Notes under the pieces: model-generated
Seen by the model: the letters and a program-made list of their open reading frames with translations, nothing else
What the model was told of the DNA's origin: nothing
Database searches by the model: none
Source: Pseudanabaena cinerea FACHB-1277
Lineage (GTDB): Bacteria; Cyanobacteriota; Cyanobacteriia; Pseudanabaenales; Pseudanabaenaceae
Length of the DNA stretch: 35,581 bases
Direction: 5' to 3'
Assembly: GCF_014696345.1 (NCBI RefSeq)
Contig: NZ_JACJPY010000043.1
Coordinates: forward strand, 1 to 35,581
Shown here: piece by piece, positions 8,619 through 17,305 of the stretch
Numbering within the stretch: position 1 is the stretch's first letter
How the letters are laid out: the number at the start of each line of letters is the position of its first letter
Made by a program: the position numbers and the translations under genes

Positions 8619-9854
8619 ATGGCGGATGAATTAAAATTTGAGGAAGGTTCGCAATCTGATTTTCCTGATCGGATCGCAGACCACCTATCCAAGGCGCTAC
8701 CTGAGGCGCAGTCTAAGGCTGAATTTATGTGCGATCGTAATTTTAAAGAGTCTCAACGACAAAAACTAAAAAAAGTTGAGGAAATTTTACAAGGTCGTGA
8801 TGTTGATGCACTCATGGCACAAGATCCGAGCGTTGTATTTGAGGTTGTGTTGCGATCGGGACGCTTGGCGATCGTGAATAATCATGAGAATGAAGCTTTG
8901 GACAAGACGTATGAATGGTTTAAGAAGAAGTTTCAAGAGTTTGACATTAGGAAGCACAGTAAACATTCCTCTCTGATGATCTGCCTAGTAATTTGGATGA
9001 ATAGAACTTTACGCCAAAGGCTTCAAGACTTGCGATTGAGAGAATGTGGTGATGATGTTAAGCGTAACTATCGAACCATTCAAGTTAAAGACCCTTTGAC
9101 TGGTGAAAAAGTTATTGATGAAACAACTCAAAAGCCAAAAAAGCAGCGAGTCAAGGCAATCATTGGCAATGGAATGATTACCAATGACGATGGAGAAGAG
9201 ACTAGTCCAATAGATCAAGTTGATGAAGATGGTCAAATTCACTCACCTAACCGCAGCCGTAGCGCTATTCATCGTAGTCTTGCTGTTAAGCCTACTAAGA
9301 CCGTTTATAACGATGTGAAACAAGTAATTCAACACGATCCAGAAGGTAAGTTACGGGAGATGGTGGTTAAAGATAACCCTGCAATCAATGCCCATATAAT
9401 TCTTAAGCGACTGCACATTGATGGAGAGTCTCTACAGGAGATTTCTAAGTCACTGGGCGCACCCAACTCATCTGTGAATAGTATTTTAGTGCGTGATGCT
9501 TATCCTTATCTTGGACAATATGTTTTGAATCATCTGGAGGGCTATGAGCCTGAGACATTGCGCCAAACGGTGGAGGCAGATCGTGATGGGGTTTTAACTA
9601 AGGCTTGTATGAAGGATCAGCATGGTGAGCGTTGCCCGAATGCCCATGTGCAGTATCTCGCAAAGCAGTTTTGCGTTTGCTTTGATACTCCTGAGCATCC
9701 AGTACGAGGCTTTGAAGCAGTCACCCGCGAACTGGTGGAGAAATATGGTTACAACATCACAAAAGAGATGGTTGAGGAGTTTTGGCGCACTACAGGCGTA
9801 ATGACATTAACTAAGGCAGTCCGACTCTTTAATGTCAAGAAGCGCAATTCGTAA
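8619..9854 (+). CDS. Sigma-70-like / HTH regulator of module 1
   Basis: A 411-aa protein. A region-2-like helical segment at residues ~119-142 contains IWMNRTLRQRLQDL, the pattern seen in cyanobacterial divergent sigma-70-like proteins. A charged, probably flexible insert follows (about 145-215). The segment K-R-L-x-x-x-G-E-S-L-Q-E-I-S-K-S-L-G at ~263-280 reads as a helix-turn-helix of the region-4 type. The C-terminal 100 residues contain three cysteines and a further helical domain I cannot assign. The start at 8619 has no strong ribosome-binding site (GTGAGGC upstream). It is followed by DUF1822, Rpn and CHAT2 genes; the same order without Rpn recurs at 16091-21471. I infer that it controls its own module, perhaps as an alternative sigma factor. 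Whether it binds RNA polymerase is not shown by the sequence. Confidence 0.7.
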   Translation: MADELKFEEGSQSDFPDRIADHLSKALPEAQSKAEFMCDRNFKESQRQKLKKVEEILQGRDVDALMAQDPSVVFEVVLRSGRLAIVNNHENEALDKTYEWFKKKFQEFDIRKHSKHSSLMICLVIWMNRTLRQRLQDLRLRECGDDVKRNYRTIQVKDPLTGEKVIDETTQKPKKQRVKAIIGNGMITNDDGEETSPIDQVDEDGQIHSPNRSRSAIHRSLAVKPTKTVYNDVKQVIQHDPEGKLREMVVKDNPAINAHIILKRLHIDGESLQEISKSLGAPNSSVNSILVRDAYPYLGQYVLNHLEGYEPETLRQTVEADRDGVLTKACMKDQHGERCPNAHVQYLAKQFCVCFDTPEHPVRGFEAVTRELVEKYGYNITKEMVEEFWRTTGVMTLTKAVRLFNVKKRNS

Positions 9855-9884
9855 TTCGTAATTGAGAACTACGAATTACGAATT
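9846..9884 (+). repeat. Long inverted repeat spanning the stop codon
   Basis: AATTCGTAATTCGTA at 9846-9860 pairs perfectly with TACGAATTACGAATT at 9870-9884, with a 9-nt loop. The stop codon of the sigma-like gene lies within the left arm. This type of AATTCGTAATT palindrome is a dispersed intergenic repeat in cyanobacteria. Confidence 0.8.
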
Positions 9885-9891
9885 ATAAGAT

Positions 9892-9928
<37 letters not shown>

Positions 9929-9938
9929 GGAGAACCTT

Positions 9939-10730
9939 ATGTCTACGCAAACAATAGAACAATCGCAATCTGCACAATCTATCTTTGTACCTTTGACCGA
10001 TTGGGCAATTACTAAAGCGGAAGAGATGGCTTTGTGTCATGAGTCAATTTCTAAACGCAGGGCTGTATTCGATCGCGCAGTGGCTTTGGCGGGAGTTACC
10101 GATTGGCTCAACTATGATTTGGGATTAGAGGCAGATGTGGCTAGTGGCGACTTTGCTGATCCTTTGTTACGCAATGGGTCAGAGGTGGCGGATCTGATCG
10201 TGAATAAAGATTACAAAATCGAATGCTGCATTGTTGAAGATGGGGTGACAGACTTTACAATTTCGCCCGATGTTTATCCAGAGATGGACTCTAGCAGCAA
10301 TACGCCTAGAATTGCCTATGTGGTGGTGCGCTTGCCTGATGACTTAGTGGAGCTTGAGATCTTGGGATTTTTGCCTGCGGTAGAACTAGCAAGTCGCGAT
10401 TTGACAAAACCTATCTTTTTGAGTGAGTTATATGCTCCTGAAGATTTGGCTTTTGAGATTAGGGCTGCGGCTTTTGATTTGGATGATTTTGGACATTTAG
10501 AGGACTTGGTTAAATCAGATATTGATGACCAGATGATGATCTCGATGATCTGTGGCAACTTGCAGGAGTCTTCGGTGATGAGAGAACTGGCTTTGAAAAA
10601 TAATAAGGATCAACAGTCTGAAGAATTGGTGGATTCACCGCCAGAGTCTATGGATGTTATGGAACAGGAGCAACAGGAAAAGATGGCGAGGGTGATTTTG
10701 CGAAGATTGAAGTCGCTGTGGCAAGATTAG
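9939..10730 (+). CDS. DUF1822 family protein, module 1
   Basis: A 263-aa protein. GGAG at 9929-9932 fixes the start at ATG 9939; an in-frame TTG at 9927 would lie on top of that site. The family pattern is visible as R-A-V-A-L-A-G-V-T-D-W-L-N with D-L-G-L-E-A-D around residues 40-65, an E-V-A-D-L-I-V segment, a strand ending I-E-C-C-I-V-E, and R-I-A-Y-V-V-V-R-L ... I-L-G-F-L-P-A-V. It is a divergent member: the paralogue starting at 17306 keeps the usual W-x-P/L-E-C-R-P-V pattern better. The C-terminal 70 residues are helical and acidic, ending in a Glu/Gln-rich stretch. No enzymatic motif is seen. DUF1822 has no established function; its constant place between sigma-like and CHAT genes suggests an adaptor or sensor for the CHAT protein (inference). 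Confidence 0.75.
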   Translation: MSTQTIEQSQSAQSIFVPLTDWAITKAEEMALCHESISKRRAVFDRAVALAGVTDWLNYDLGLEADVASGDFADPLLRNGSEVADLIVNKDYKIECCIVEDGVTDFTISPDVYPEMDSSSNTPRIAYVVVRLPDDLVELEILGFLPAVELASRDLTKPIFLSELYAPEDLAFEIRAAAFDLDDFGHLEDLVKSDIDDQMMISMICGNLQESSVMRELALKNNKDQQSEELVDSPPESMDVMEQEQQEKMARVILRRLKSLWQD

Positions 10731-10752
10731 CGAAAAATGCGGAGCTAGAACT

Positions 10753-11703
10753 ATGCAATTTATTAATCCTAAAATTGACTATGCTTTCAAAAAAATCTTT
10801 GGCTCAGACCAGAGCCATGATATTTTGATTAGCTTCTTGAATGCTTTGCTGTATGACGCTAAACCCGTTATTCAAGACCTAGAAATTATTGATCCCTATC
10901 TTGCGCCGAAAATACGCGGTGTGAAGGATACCTATGTGGATGTGAAGGCAACCATCATTGATGAAAATAATCAAACTGCTTCAGTGATTATTGAGATGCA
11001 GGTTTTGAATGTGGAAGGCTTTGAGAAACGGATTTTATACAATGCCGCTAAAGCCTATGCGGGACAACTTGACGCTGGTGAACGATATATGAATCTTCAG
11101 CCCGTAATTGCGCTGACGATCGCTGATTTTGAGATGTTTTCTGAGTTTGAGAAATGTATCTCACATTTTGTTCTCAAGGAGAAAAACGATCTTACTGACT
11201 ATCCTATCTACGATCTGGAACTGGTATTTATCGAGCTGCCCAAATTTACTAAGGAGTTGGCAGATTTGGAAACCTTGACCGACAAGTGGATTTATTTTAT
11301 GAAATCTGCAAGGCAATTGGAGTCTGTGCCAGAGGTGATGCAGACAGTGCCAGAGATTAACCGTGCCTTCGAGATTGCGCGAACGTCAAATATGACTCGT
11401 GAGGAGTTGGATGATCTAGAAAAACGCATGTTTTATATCTACGATCAGCAAACTCTGGCGGAAAGGTCGATGCAAAGAGGTCTAAGGCAAGGATTACAGC
11501 AAGGTCTAAGACAGGGGCTACAGCAAGGATTACATCAAGGACTACAGAAAGGGTTACAGCAAGGGCGGCAGGAAGGTGAACTGAATGCCAAATTGGCTAT
11601 TGCCCGTCAGCTATTGCCGATGCTGGATGATGCAGCAATTAGTAATAGTACGGGTTTAAGTGTGGCTGAAATTGCAGCATTACGTCAACAAATACAGGAG
11701 TAA
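10753..11703 (+). CDS. Rpn family PD-(D/E)XK nuclease / putative transposase
   Basis: A 316-aa protein of the Rpn (recombination-promoting nuclease, formerly 'transposase_31'/PD-(D/E)XK transposase-like) family. The N-terminus NPKIDYAFKKIFG is the family signature. Catalytic candidates are D63 in YVDVKA and E81-x-Q83 in VIIEMQV, the E-x-Q form of the PD-(D/E)XK motif. The C-terminal region (about 240-275) carries a run of RQGLQQGL-type repeats, common in cyanobacterial members, followed by a helical end. The gene starts 22 bases after the DUF1822 stop and ends four bases before CHAT2, so it is embedded in the module-1 operon. Module 2 lacks it, which makes it look like an insertion or an accessory effector. 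Confidence 0.9.
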   Translation: MQFINPKIDYAFKKIFGSDQSHDILISFLNALLYDAKPVIQDLEIIDPYLAPKIRGVKDTYVDVKATIIDENNQTASVIIEMQVLNVEGFEKRILYNAAKAYAGQLDAGERYMNLQPVIALTIADFEMFSEFEKCISHFVLKEKNDLTDYPIYDLELVFIELPKFTKELADLETLTDKWIYFMKSARQLESVPEVMQTVPEINRAFEIARTSNMTREELDDLEKRMFYIYDQQTLAERSMQRGLRQGLQQGLRQGLQQGLHQGLQKGLQQGRQEGELNAKLAIARQLLPMLDDAAISNSTGLSVAEIAALRQQIQE

Positions 11704-11707
11704 GACA

Positions 11708-14410
11708 ATGGATTTTGATATGAGTGAAGAACGCATCGGGCAATATTTAGAAGTGATTCAGGCTTTGCTGAGATGCCCAAATGGTGAGGAGAATGCAATT
11801 CTCAATCGTTATCAGGACTTGATCGATCAGGGCTTTTTAATGACGGTGATGGCGGTGGCGGAGCAGTTGGAGAAGGATGGGCAGGAGAATGAGGCAAGGT
11901 TTTTGCAAAATCTGGCGGAGCAGTTGATGGAGTTTTTGCAGGAGCAGATGGGTACGGATGCTCAAGAGGTGAGTATGCTTGGGAATTTATCAGAGGATTT
12001 ACTGAAATTTTGGCTGAGTCTGGTGCAGGCGGAGGTGGAAAGTGGCGGTGAAGATGAAGCGGTACATCGGGTGATGCAGCAAAATCTGGAACTGGTCACA
12101 ATTGACTTAGGCTCGGTGATTGCGCCATTTGTAGAGTTGTTTCTATCGCAAAATCCTCAAGCGAAAGAAGATATTGCTGGCTTGGTGGAAAATGTCTGTA
12201 TTAGAGTCAGTGATTTCCCAAATAGTAAGCATTATGAGACGACTCAGATTTCTATTGCAGGTTATCAAATCGTTCTCAATTTGCGCCAAGATAATCTACC
12301 CAAATACGCTCAAACCCTCACCAATTTGGGTGTTGCCTACCTCACCTTGTCAGAACTGGGAATCGCGCCCGAAGCGAACTTACGCGAAGCGATCGCCTCC
12401 TATGAAAGGGCGGCACAGATTCGCGAAGCAGCAGGCTTAACCCGCGACTTAGCTTCCACCCTCACCAATTTGGGAAATGCCTACCTCACCTTGTCAGAAC
12501 TGGGAGTGGAAACAGAGGTAAATTCACAACGGGCAGCAGAAATTTATGAGTGTTCTTTTGCAGAATTTAAGCCAGAGGTGTTGCCTGTGGAATGTATTAA
12601 AACAGGTAGAAACCTCAGCCGACTCTATAGCAAACAAAAATACTGGCAAAAAACACTGCGGGTCTGTCTCCGTGTGATTGAAGCCGCCAAAAATTTACGC
12701 CGCATCAATCAAAACGATCAAGATCGCCAAAAGGTCATGGAAGACGTAATCAGCGTCTATGCCACCTCCATAGAAGCTCATATCGCCCTCGGTGACTATC
12801 CCGCCGCCATCAGCCTCGCCGAAAGCTCCCGCAGTCGCTACCTCGTAGAACTCATGGCAGCCAATGACCTCTACAAAGATGGTGAAATTGCCCCAGAAAT
12901 CCGAGAGTGGATGGCAACCCACAAACCCGAACTGGAAAAACTCTGGGAAGAATATAACCAGATCGGCAGCATCATTGAAATCAAGCAACAACAGGAAGGA
13001 GATGGCGAAGCCAAACAACTCGCCACCGCAGGCACAAAGCGAACTGAAGACAGCCTCAAAAAGACGATCGCCGAAATCTCTCAACTCCAAGCAAGGCGCG
13101 ACCAACTCTGGCAAAGAATGCGCGAACTCGATCCCGTCTTTGCAGGCAAACTCGAAGTCACTAGCCTCGATTACCAAGCTATGCAAGGTTTAATCGATCG
13201 CCCCACCACTGCCATTCTCTACATCTACACCACCAACGACAACACCTATCTCTTTGTCCTTTGCCAAGATCAAAATCAACAACCACGCCTCATCCGCCAT
13301 GATTGCCAAGGTTTAGGCAGAAACGTTCTGCGTCAATGGTTGATTGACAATTGGTTGATTCCATATTTAGGAGAAACAGCAGCATGGCGCGAGTCAATCG
13401 ATCAACGCCTAGCCCAACTCGCAGAACTGCTCCAAATCAATGAACTCACCCAAAAGCTCACCCAACCCGATCTCGACATTCAAGAATTAGTAATCATTCC
13501 GCACCTACTCCTGCACATGATTCCCTTTGGCGCTTTACCAATCTCCCCTCGCCCTCTGGGAGAGGGGCAGGGGGTGAGGGTAATTCTCAGCGATCGCTTT
13601 AAGCTACGCTATGCTCCTAGCGCCCAGATCTTGCAATATTGCCAAGAGCGCAACCCCATCAATCCCCTCAAACGCGGCTCCGTCGAAGATGCCACCAGCG
13701 ATCTCTTCTTTGCCCAACTCGAATGTGACATCATCGCCCAAACCTATCAAATCCCCGATGCCCTAAGACTCAAAGGACAAGCCGCCACCGTTGCCGAATT
13801 TCAAAAACTCGTTATCAATGGCAAACTGCAACACCTGCACTCTAGCCATCACGCCGCCGCCGACCTGATGAACTCGATGCAATCTGCCCTCAAACTTGCC
13901 GATGGCGAAGTCACCACAGGACAACTGATGACCCCACCTTGGGCAATGCCCGATCTCGATGAGGTGTTTCTGTCTTGCTGTGAAACTAACTTGGGCTTAC
14001 CTCGCGCCAGTGATGATCTGATTACCCTTGGCACAGGCTTCCTCACCGCAGGCGCAAGAGCCGTGATTAGTACCCTCTGGTCTGTCGATGCGATCGCCAC
14101 TGCCTTCTTTTGCGCCTTCTATTATGATGAGCGCAAGGGTGAGAATGGTGAGCAAGATGGAGAGATTTGCGATCGACCCACCGCCATCCATCGCGCCCAA
14201 ACCAAACTCCGCACTGCTACTTCCCTCTCCCTAGTGCAGTATCTAAATACCAAGCTTCTAGCCGCAAAAGCGCAGAACAATCAAGCCCTAATTGAGAGCA
14301 TCAATGCCGCAAGTAAAGTATTAGCCAAATACATTAAGGAGAACCCCAAGGGTTGTCCTTTCGCCTCTCCCTTTTACTGGTCAGCCTTCATCTGCCAAGG
14401 CTTACGCTAG
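11708..14410 (+). CDS. TPR-CHAT caspase-like peptidase (CHAT2)
   Basis: A 900-aa protein. The ATG at 11708 has GGAG at 11697-11700. MSEERIGQYLEV from residue 5 matches the N-terminal helical domain of CHAT1 and CHAT3. The middle holds only about two recognisable TPR units (L-T-N-L-G-x-A-Y-L-T-L-S-E-L-G repeated ~50 residues apart), far fewer than its paralogues. The CHAT domain has HLHSSHHA with the catalytic His and VFLSCCETN with the catalytic Cys, followed by GTGFLTAGARAVISTLWSVD. The usual Gly after CET is Asn here, a mild deviation. A family-B palindromic repeat at 13543-13580 adds the residues SPRPLGEGQGVRV in the same loop where CHAT1 carries family A. It is the last gene of module 1 and ends in a 15-bp hairpin. 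A protease function is known for the family; the substrate is not evident. Confidence 0.9.
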   Translation: MDFDMSEERIGQYLEVIQALLRCPNGEENAILNRYQDLIDQGFLMTVMAVAEQLEKDGQENEARFLQNLAEQLMEFLQEQMGTDAQEVSMLGNLSEDLLKFWLSLVQAEVESGGEDEAVHRVMQQNLELVTIDLGSVIAPFVELFLSQNPQAKEDIAGLVENVCIRVSDFPNSKHYETTQISIAGYQIVLNLRQDNLPKYAQTLTNLGVAYLTLSELGIAPEANLREAIASYERAAQIREAAGLTRDLASTLTNLGNAYLTLSELGVETEVNSQRAAEIYECSFAEFKPEVLPVECIKTGRNLSRLYSKQKYWQKTLRVCLRVIEAAKNLRRINQNDQDRQKVMEDVISVYATSIEAHIALGDYPAAISLAESSRSRYLVELMAANDLYKDGEIAPEIREWMATHKPELEKLWEEYNQIGSIIEIKQQQEGDGEAKQLATAGTKRTEDSLKKTIAEISQLQARRDQLWQRMRELDPVFAGKLEVTSLDYQAMQGLIDRPTTAILYIYTTNDNTYLFVLCQDQNQQPRLIRHDCQGLGRNVLRQWLIDNWLIPYLGETAAWRESIDQRLAQLAELLQINELTQKLTQPDLDIQELVIIPHLLLHMIPFGALPISPRPLGEGQGVRVILSDRFKLRYAPSAQILQYCQERNPINPLKRGSVEDATSDLFFAQLECDIIAQTYQIPDALRLKGQAATVAEFQKLVINGKLQHLHSSHHAAADLMNSMQSALKLADGEVTTGQLMTPPWAMPDLDEVFLSCCETNLGLPRASDDLITLGTGFLTAGARAVISTLWSVDAIATAFFCAFYYDERKGENGEQDGEICDRPTAIHRAQTKLRTATSLSLVQYLNTKLLAAKAQNNQALIESINAASKVLAKYIKENPKGCPFASPFYWSAFICQGLR
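13543..13580 (+). repeat. Palindromic repeat (family B) inserted in frame in CHAT2
   Basis: CCCCTCGCCCTCTGGGAGAG is followed by GGGCAGGGGGTGAGGG. The core CCCTCTGGGAGAGGGG is a near-palindrome. The same element occurs at 20538-20575 in CHAT3 and a variant at 20241-20281. It reads through as PRPLGEGQGVR. Confidence 0.85.
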
Positions 14411-14414
14411 ATAC

Positions 14415-14447
14415 AAATGAAGAAATGGCTACGCCATTTCTTCATTT
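14415..14447 (+). terminator. Strong hairpin after CHAT2
   Basis: AAATGAAGAAATGGC at 14415-14429 pairs perfectly with GCCATTTCTTCATTT at 14433-14447, leaving a 3-nt loop. There is no long T tract; it probably ends the module-1 transcript. Confidence 0.65.
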
Positions 14448-14595
14448 GGTATTACATTTTCGGTGGTAGTGCGATCGCTAATTAAGTGTTGGATTTTGCA
14501 AAAAACTTGGAAGGGAATCTGATGGGGATATAGAGCAAGACGAGTGTTACTCGGTCGCTCACTTCATTAACTTTCTCTGATTAGGAGCAATATCA

Positions 14596-15018
14596 ATGGC
14601 TTGGAGTAATTGGATTGAATGTCGTTTTGATGCTAACGGTCAACTCGATACCAGTAATCTGCGAGAAGCACCACCTTCAGGTGGAGTCTATGCGATCGCT
14701 ACCAAAACGGGTTGGAGCTATAACACTCAATATGTTGGGCGTTCTAAAAATGATATTCGAGGTCGGTTGAAGGCGCATCTGACTTTAAATGATAGATATG
14801 GTAATCATGTGATTAACAGTATCTTGGCAAGCAAGAAGGATCGTCCTAACCAGCCTCTGAATGCTTTGTACTTTGCTTTTCTGGAGACCCGCGAACATAA
14901 GTTGATCGAAGCTGCTTATATTGATGCTAGCGATCGCCCTGTTTGCAACTTGATCCGAGCAAGACTGCCTGAAGGCTTGCGTGAGCAGGATGTGTTTCGC
15001 TCTGAGCTAGACCGCTAG
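14596..15018 (+). CDS. GIY-YIG nuclease-fold protein
   Basis: A 140-aa stand-alone GIY-YIG domain. The core residues of the family are all visible: GVYAI at 30-34 (GIY), QYVG at 45-48 (YIG), arginines R55/R57 in DIRGRLKAH, E105 in KLIEAAYID (the metal-binding Glu) and N118 in VCNLIRA. It is thus probably catalytically competent, although no partner DNA-binding domain is attached. AGGAG at 14583-14587 supports the start. It lies between CHAT module 1 and the zinc-ribbon protein and is bounded by hairpins on both sides, so it is its own transcription unit. Small free-standing members are found in repair, mobile elements and defence; which applies here is not evident. Confidence 0.8.
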   Translation: MAWSNWIECRFDANGQLDTSNLREAPPSGGVYAIATKTGWSYNTQYVGRSKNDIRGRLKAHLTLNDRYGNHVINSILASKKDRPNQPLNALYFAFLETREHKLIEAAYIDASDRPVCNLIRARLPEGLREQDVFRSELDR

Positions 15019-15033
15019 GCATAAATAAATTGG

Positions 15034-15086
15034 AAACCAAAAAGCTTGTTCTGCTCGCTAAGCGGGCGGAACAAGCTTTTTGGTTT
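15034..15086 (+). terminator. Very strong bidirectional terminator
   Basis: AAACCAAAAAGCTTGTTC at 15034-15051 is perfectly complementary to 15069-15086, and the inner bases GCTCGC/GCGGGC extend the stem to a TAA loop. T runs on the + side and A runs on the left arm would allow termination in both directions. Confidence 0.85.
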
Positions 15087-15198
15087 TAATATGCTCATCA
15101 GTGCATTGCGCCGCTTTTTTTACAGAATAAATATTGCAAAAGGAACAGTAAACAGACTGATAAAAGAATAACCATAATTGCAAAGCGTGAGGCGAGCG

Positions 15199-15897
15199 AT
15201 GTCTAAAAACAAAGTTCATGAATGTCCTAAGTGCAGCAAAATATCCTTCACGCAGATTAAACCTAACGTGTTTAAATGCTTTGCCTGTGACCATCACAAA
15301 GATCTCAACGATCCAGACTTTAAATGGTTGCCGATCGCGATCGCTGTTGGCAGTTGTACAGGATTGATTGGAATTGCGATTGGTATATTCTCCTTTAATC
15401 AAATCCTCCCCAATCGCAGCACCAACACTCCTAGCCCAAGTTCCAATCAAATAGCCGCAGCAAGTATGGGAGCAGAACCAGCACAGGCAGCACCTAAAGC
15501 AAATTCTCAACAGAAGCCCAAAGCGATCGCTAAGGCAATTTCAGGGAACCAAGTTGTCTTAGAAATTAGTGGAAAACCTCAAGAAGTGATCTTGTGTGGA
15601 CTCACCGCACCAATGCCCAATAGTCCACTTTTTGGCGCAGCGACTCAGAACTTGCAACAATTGCTCGATCGCACGGGTGCGGATAACTTAATGCTGACTG
15701 CGATCGCTGATAGCAATGGTACACCTATTGTGGAGCTATACGATCGCCGCGAGAATATCTCCTTAAATGCCCATCAGGTCGCCAGTGGCTACACCACCTC
15801 ATCGCAATTCTTAGCTAAACCCTGTCGCGATCGCGCGCAGATTTTGGCAAAAGTCCAAGAGGCACAGGCACAACAAAAGGGGCTATGGCAGCCTTAA
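15199..15897 (+). CDS. Zinc-ribbon, membrane-anchored, degenerate SNase-like protein
   Basis: A 232-aa protein. I start it at ATG 15199 because GAGG at 15189-15192 is well spaced; a longer in-frame TTG start at 15178 is possible. An N-terminal zinc ribbon has C9-x2-C12 and C27-x2-C30. One hydrophobic segment at ~43-66 should span the membrane, followed by a Ser/Pro/Ala-rich linker to about residue 110. The last ~120 residues have the outline of a staphylococcal-nuclease (thermonuclease, OB-fold) domain, ending with the typical A-Q-A-Q-Q-K-G-L-W-Q. The position where SNases have a catalytic Arg (R-L-I-G-I-D) reads L-C-G-L-T-A, so it is probably catalytically inactive and may bind ligand or nucleic acid. 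Function unknown. Confidence 0.7.
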   Translation: MSKNKVHECPKCSKISFTQIKPNVFKCFACDHHKDLNDPDFKWLPIAIAVGSCTGLIGIAIGIFSFNQILPNRSTNTPSPSSNQIAAASMGAEPAQAAPKANSQQKPKAIAKAISGNQVVLEISGKPQEVILCGLTAPMPNSPLFGAATQNLQQLLDRTGADNLMLTAIADSNGTPIVELYDRRENISLNAHQVASGYTTSSQFLAKPCRDRAQILAKVQEAQAQQKGLWQP

Positions 15898-15901
15898 CTC
15901 C

Positions 15902-15932
15902 TTGATAGGCGGCAACTTGCGCTGCCTATCAA
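15902..15932 (+). terminator. Hairpin after the SNase-like gene
   Basis: TTGATAGGC at 15902-15910 pairs with GCCTATCAA at 15924-15932. T-rich sequence follows about 10 bases later, consistent with a weak terminator. Confidence 0.55.
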
Positions 15933-16090
15933 TACTTGGTTTGATTTTAGTTTTAATTTTTTGCAGAAAAAATTTTGTAAGGCAGATAAAGGGATGTGGC
16001 GATCAAAAGAGCGATCGCTATATCCCTTAATTTATGTGTATTTATGTACTGTTTACAGACTTTTTAGTGAAATATGGAGTAATTTAAACG

Positions 16091-17251
16091 ATGACAGCCA
16101 CCCTCATTCCCAAAGCTTCATCTATGCCCCCTGACCCTAATCATCCTTGGTATCGCATTTGGCAAATTGCCTATGATTATGCTCACAAAAAGCCACAACC
16201 CGACGATCTACGCGATCGCCAATTTTTCAAACATATCGATGCGATCGCCCATCAGCCAATTGCTTCACCTCGTTACAAGCGGGAGATTGGACATTTGTAC
16301 TTGTTTATACGTAAGCTGCCCTACAACGCCGATAAGCACTTTCGTGGAGGAAGATTTGAAAACCCGATTAGAGACGAGTATGAGAATATTCTTGATTCGG
16401 TACTTGCAAAAGCGATCAGGTTAATGCCGTCAGAATTTAATCCCACAGGTAAATCTTTCACGGGATGCTTTATCAATTGGGTAAATCGCAGGTTACGATT
16501 AGAATATGAACTTCTTGATTTCTATAAGAAGATCAGTTTGGATATACCTAATGAAGTTTCAAGTGCTGATAGTGATTCAAAACCTAACCTCAGTGACCTC
16601 AACCAACGCATTGAGTCAGATCAAGAGAAGTTAAAAAAGCAAGAAGCTAAGTTACTGGCAGCTTTTGAGAAGGATGTCCTCGAAAATGACTTTTGGGTGA
16701 TTAACTACATCAAAGATGAGCCGAAGCTGACCTACAGGCTATTAACTATGCGACTCAAGCATGATTTTTGCCTTGGGCGCGAGAAATTTCAAGCGATCGT
16801 CAATGAGTTCTGCCCAATCGCTGAGGATGCGACCCCAGAAGAAATTACTGAAGCGAGAAAGTACTATTACAGCAAAATCGATGCCGAATTGCGCCGTCAT
16901 GTCTATCCGAAAATCTTGACCAGACGGCTCATCAAGAATTTGTTTACGCCATTGCAAATTGAGCAAATTCGAGAAGCGATCGCTAATAGCGAAAGCCTAG
17001 ACATTCCCGTTTACAAAAACTACCCCGCGATCACACCCAAGTTCATGGCAGAGAAACTATTACCAATGTTTCAACCGTTGAACCAAAAGCCGCTCACGAT
17101 CGCAGAAATCATCAACCTGCTGCGAAGCCCCAAATACGACTACCTGACCTACAAAAAACTAGACGAACCCAAACTACAACAGATCTGGGACAAAAAATGC
17201 GCCCCAAAAATCGGCAAAATCGCCGCCCAAGTCCTAACCTACAGCCCATAA
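16091..17251 (+). CDS. Sigma-70-like protein of module 2
   Basis: A 386-aa protein. The N-terminal part (W-Y-R-I-W-Q-I-A-Y-D-Y ... L-Y-L-F-I-R-K-L-P) and the segment F-T-G-C-F-I-N-W-V-N-R-R-L-R-L at ~134-148 match the region-2-like part of cyanobacterial sigma-70-like proteins that accompany CHAT genes. Unlike the gene starting at 8619 I cannot see a clear region-4 helix-turn-helix; the C-terminal half is helical and Lys-rich instead. It may therefore be a diverged or differently acting regulator. The start at 16091 has GGAG about 12 bases upstream. A 54-base gap leads to the DUF1822 gene. Sigma activity is an inference from family resemblance only. Confidence 0.6.
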   Translation: MTATLIPKASSMPPDPNHPWYRIWQIAYDYAHKKPQPDDLRDRQFFKHIDAIAHQPIASPRYKREIGHLYLFIRKLPYNADKHFRGGRFENPIRDEYENILDSVLAKAIRLMPSEFNPTGKSFTGCFINWVNRRLRLEYELLDFYKKISLDIPNEVSSADSDSKPNLSDLNQRIESDQEKLKKQEAKLLAAFEKDVLENDFWVINYIKDEPKLTYRLLTMRLKHDFCLGREKFQAIVNEFCPIAEDATPEEITEARKYYYSKIDAELRRHVYPKILTRRLIKNLFTPLQIEQIREAIANSESLDIPVYKNYPAITPKFMAEKLLPMFQPLNQKPLTIAEIINLLRSPKYDYLTYKKLDEPKLQQIWDKKCAPKIGKIAAQVLTYSP

Positions 17252-17305
17252 GAATAATCCCCAATTCCCAATTACCGATTACCAATCACCAAAGGAACCA
17301 AACCC

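Noticed and set aside
12695-13186. A 163-aa - strand open frame inside CHAT2
   Set aside because: It is a shadow of the CHAT2 coding frame, whose domain structure and catalytic motifs are clear.
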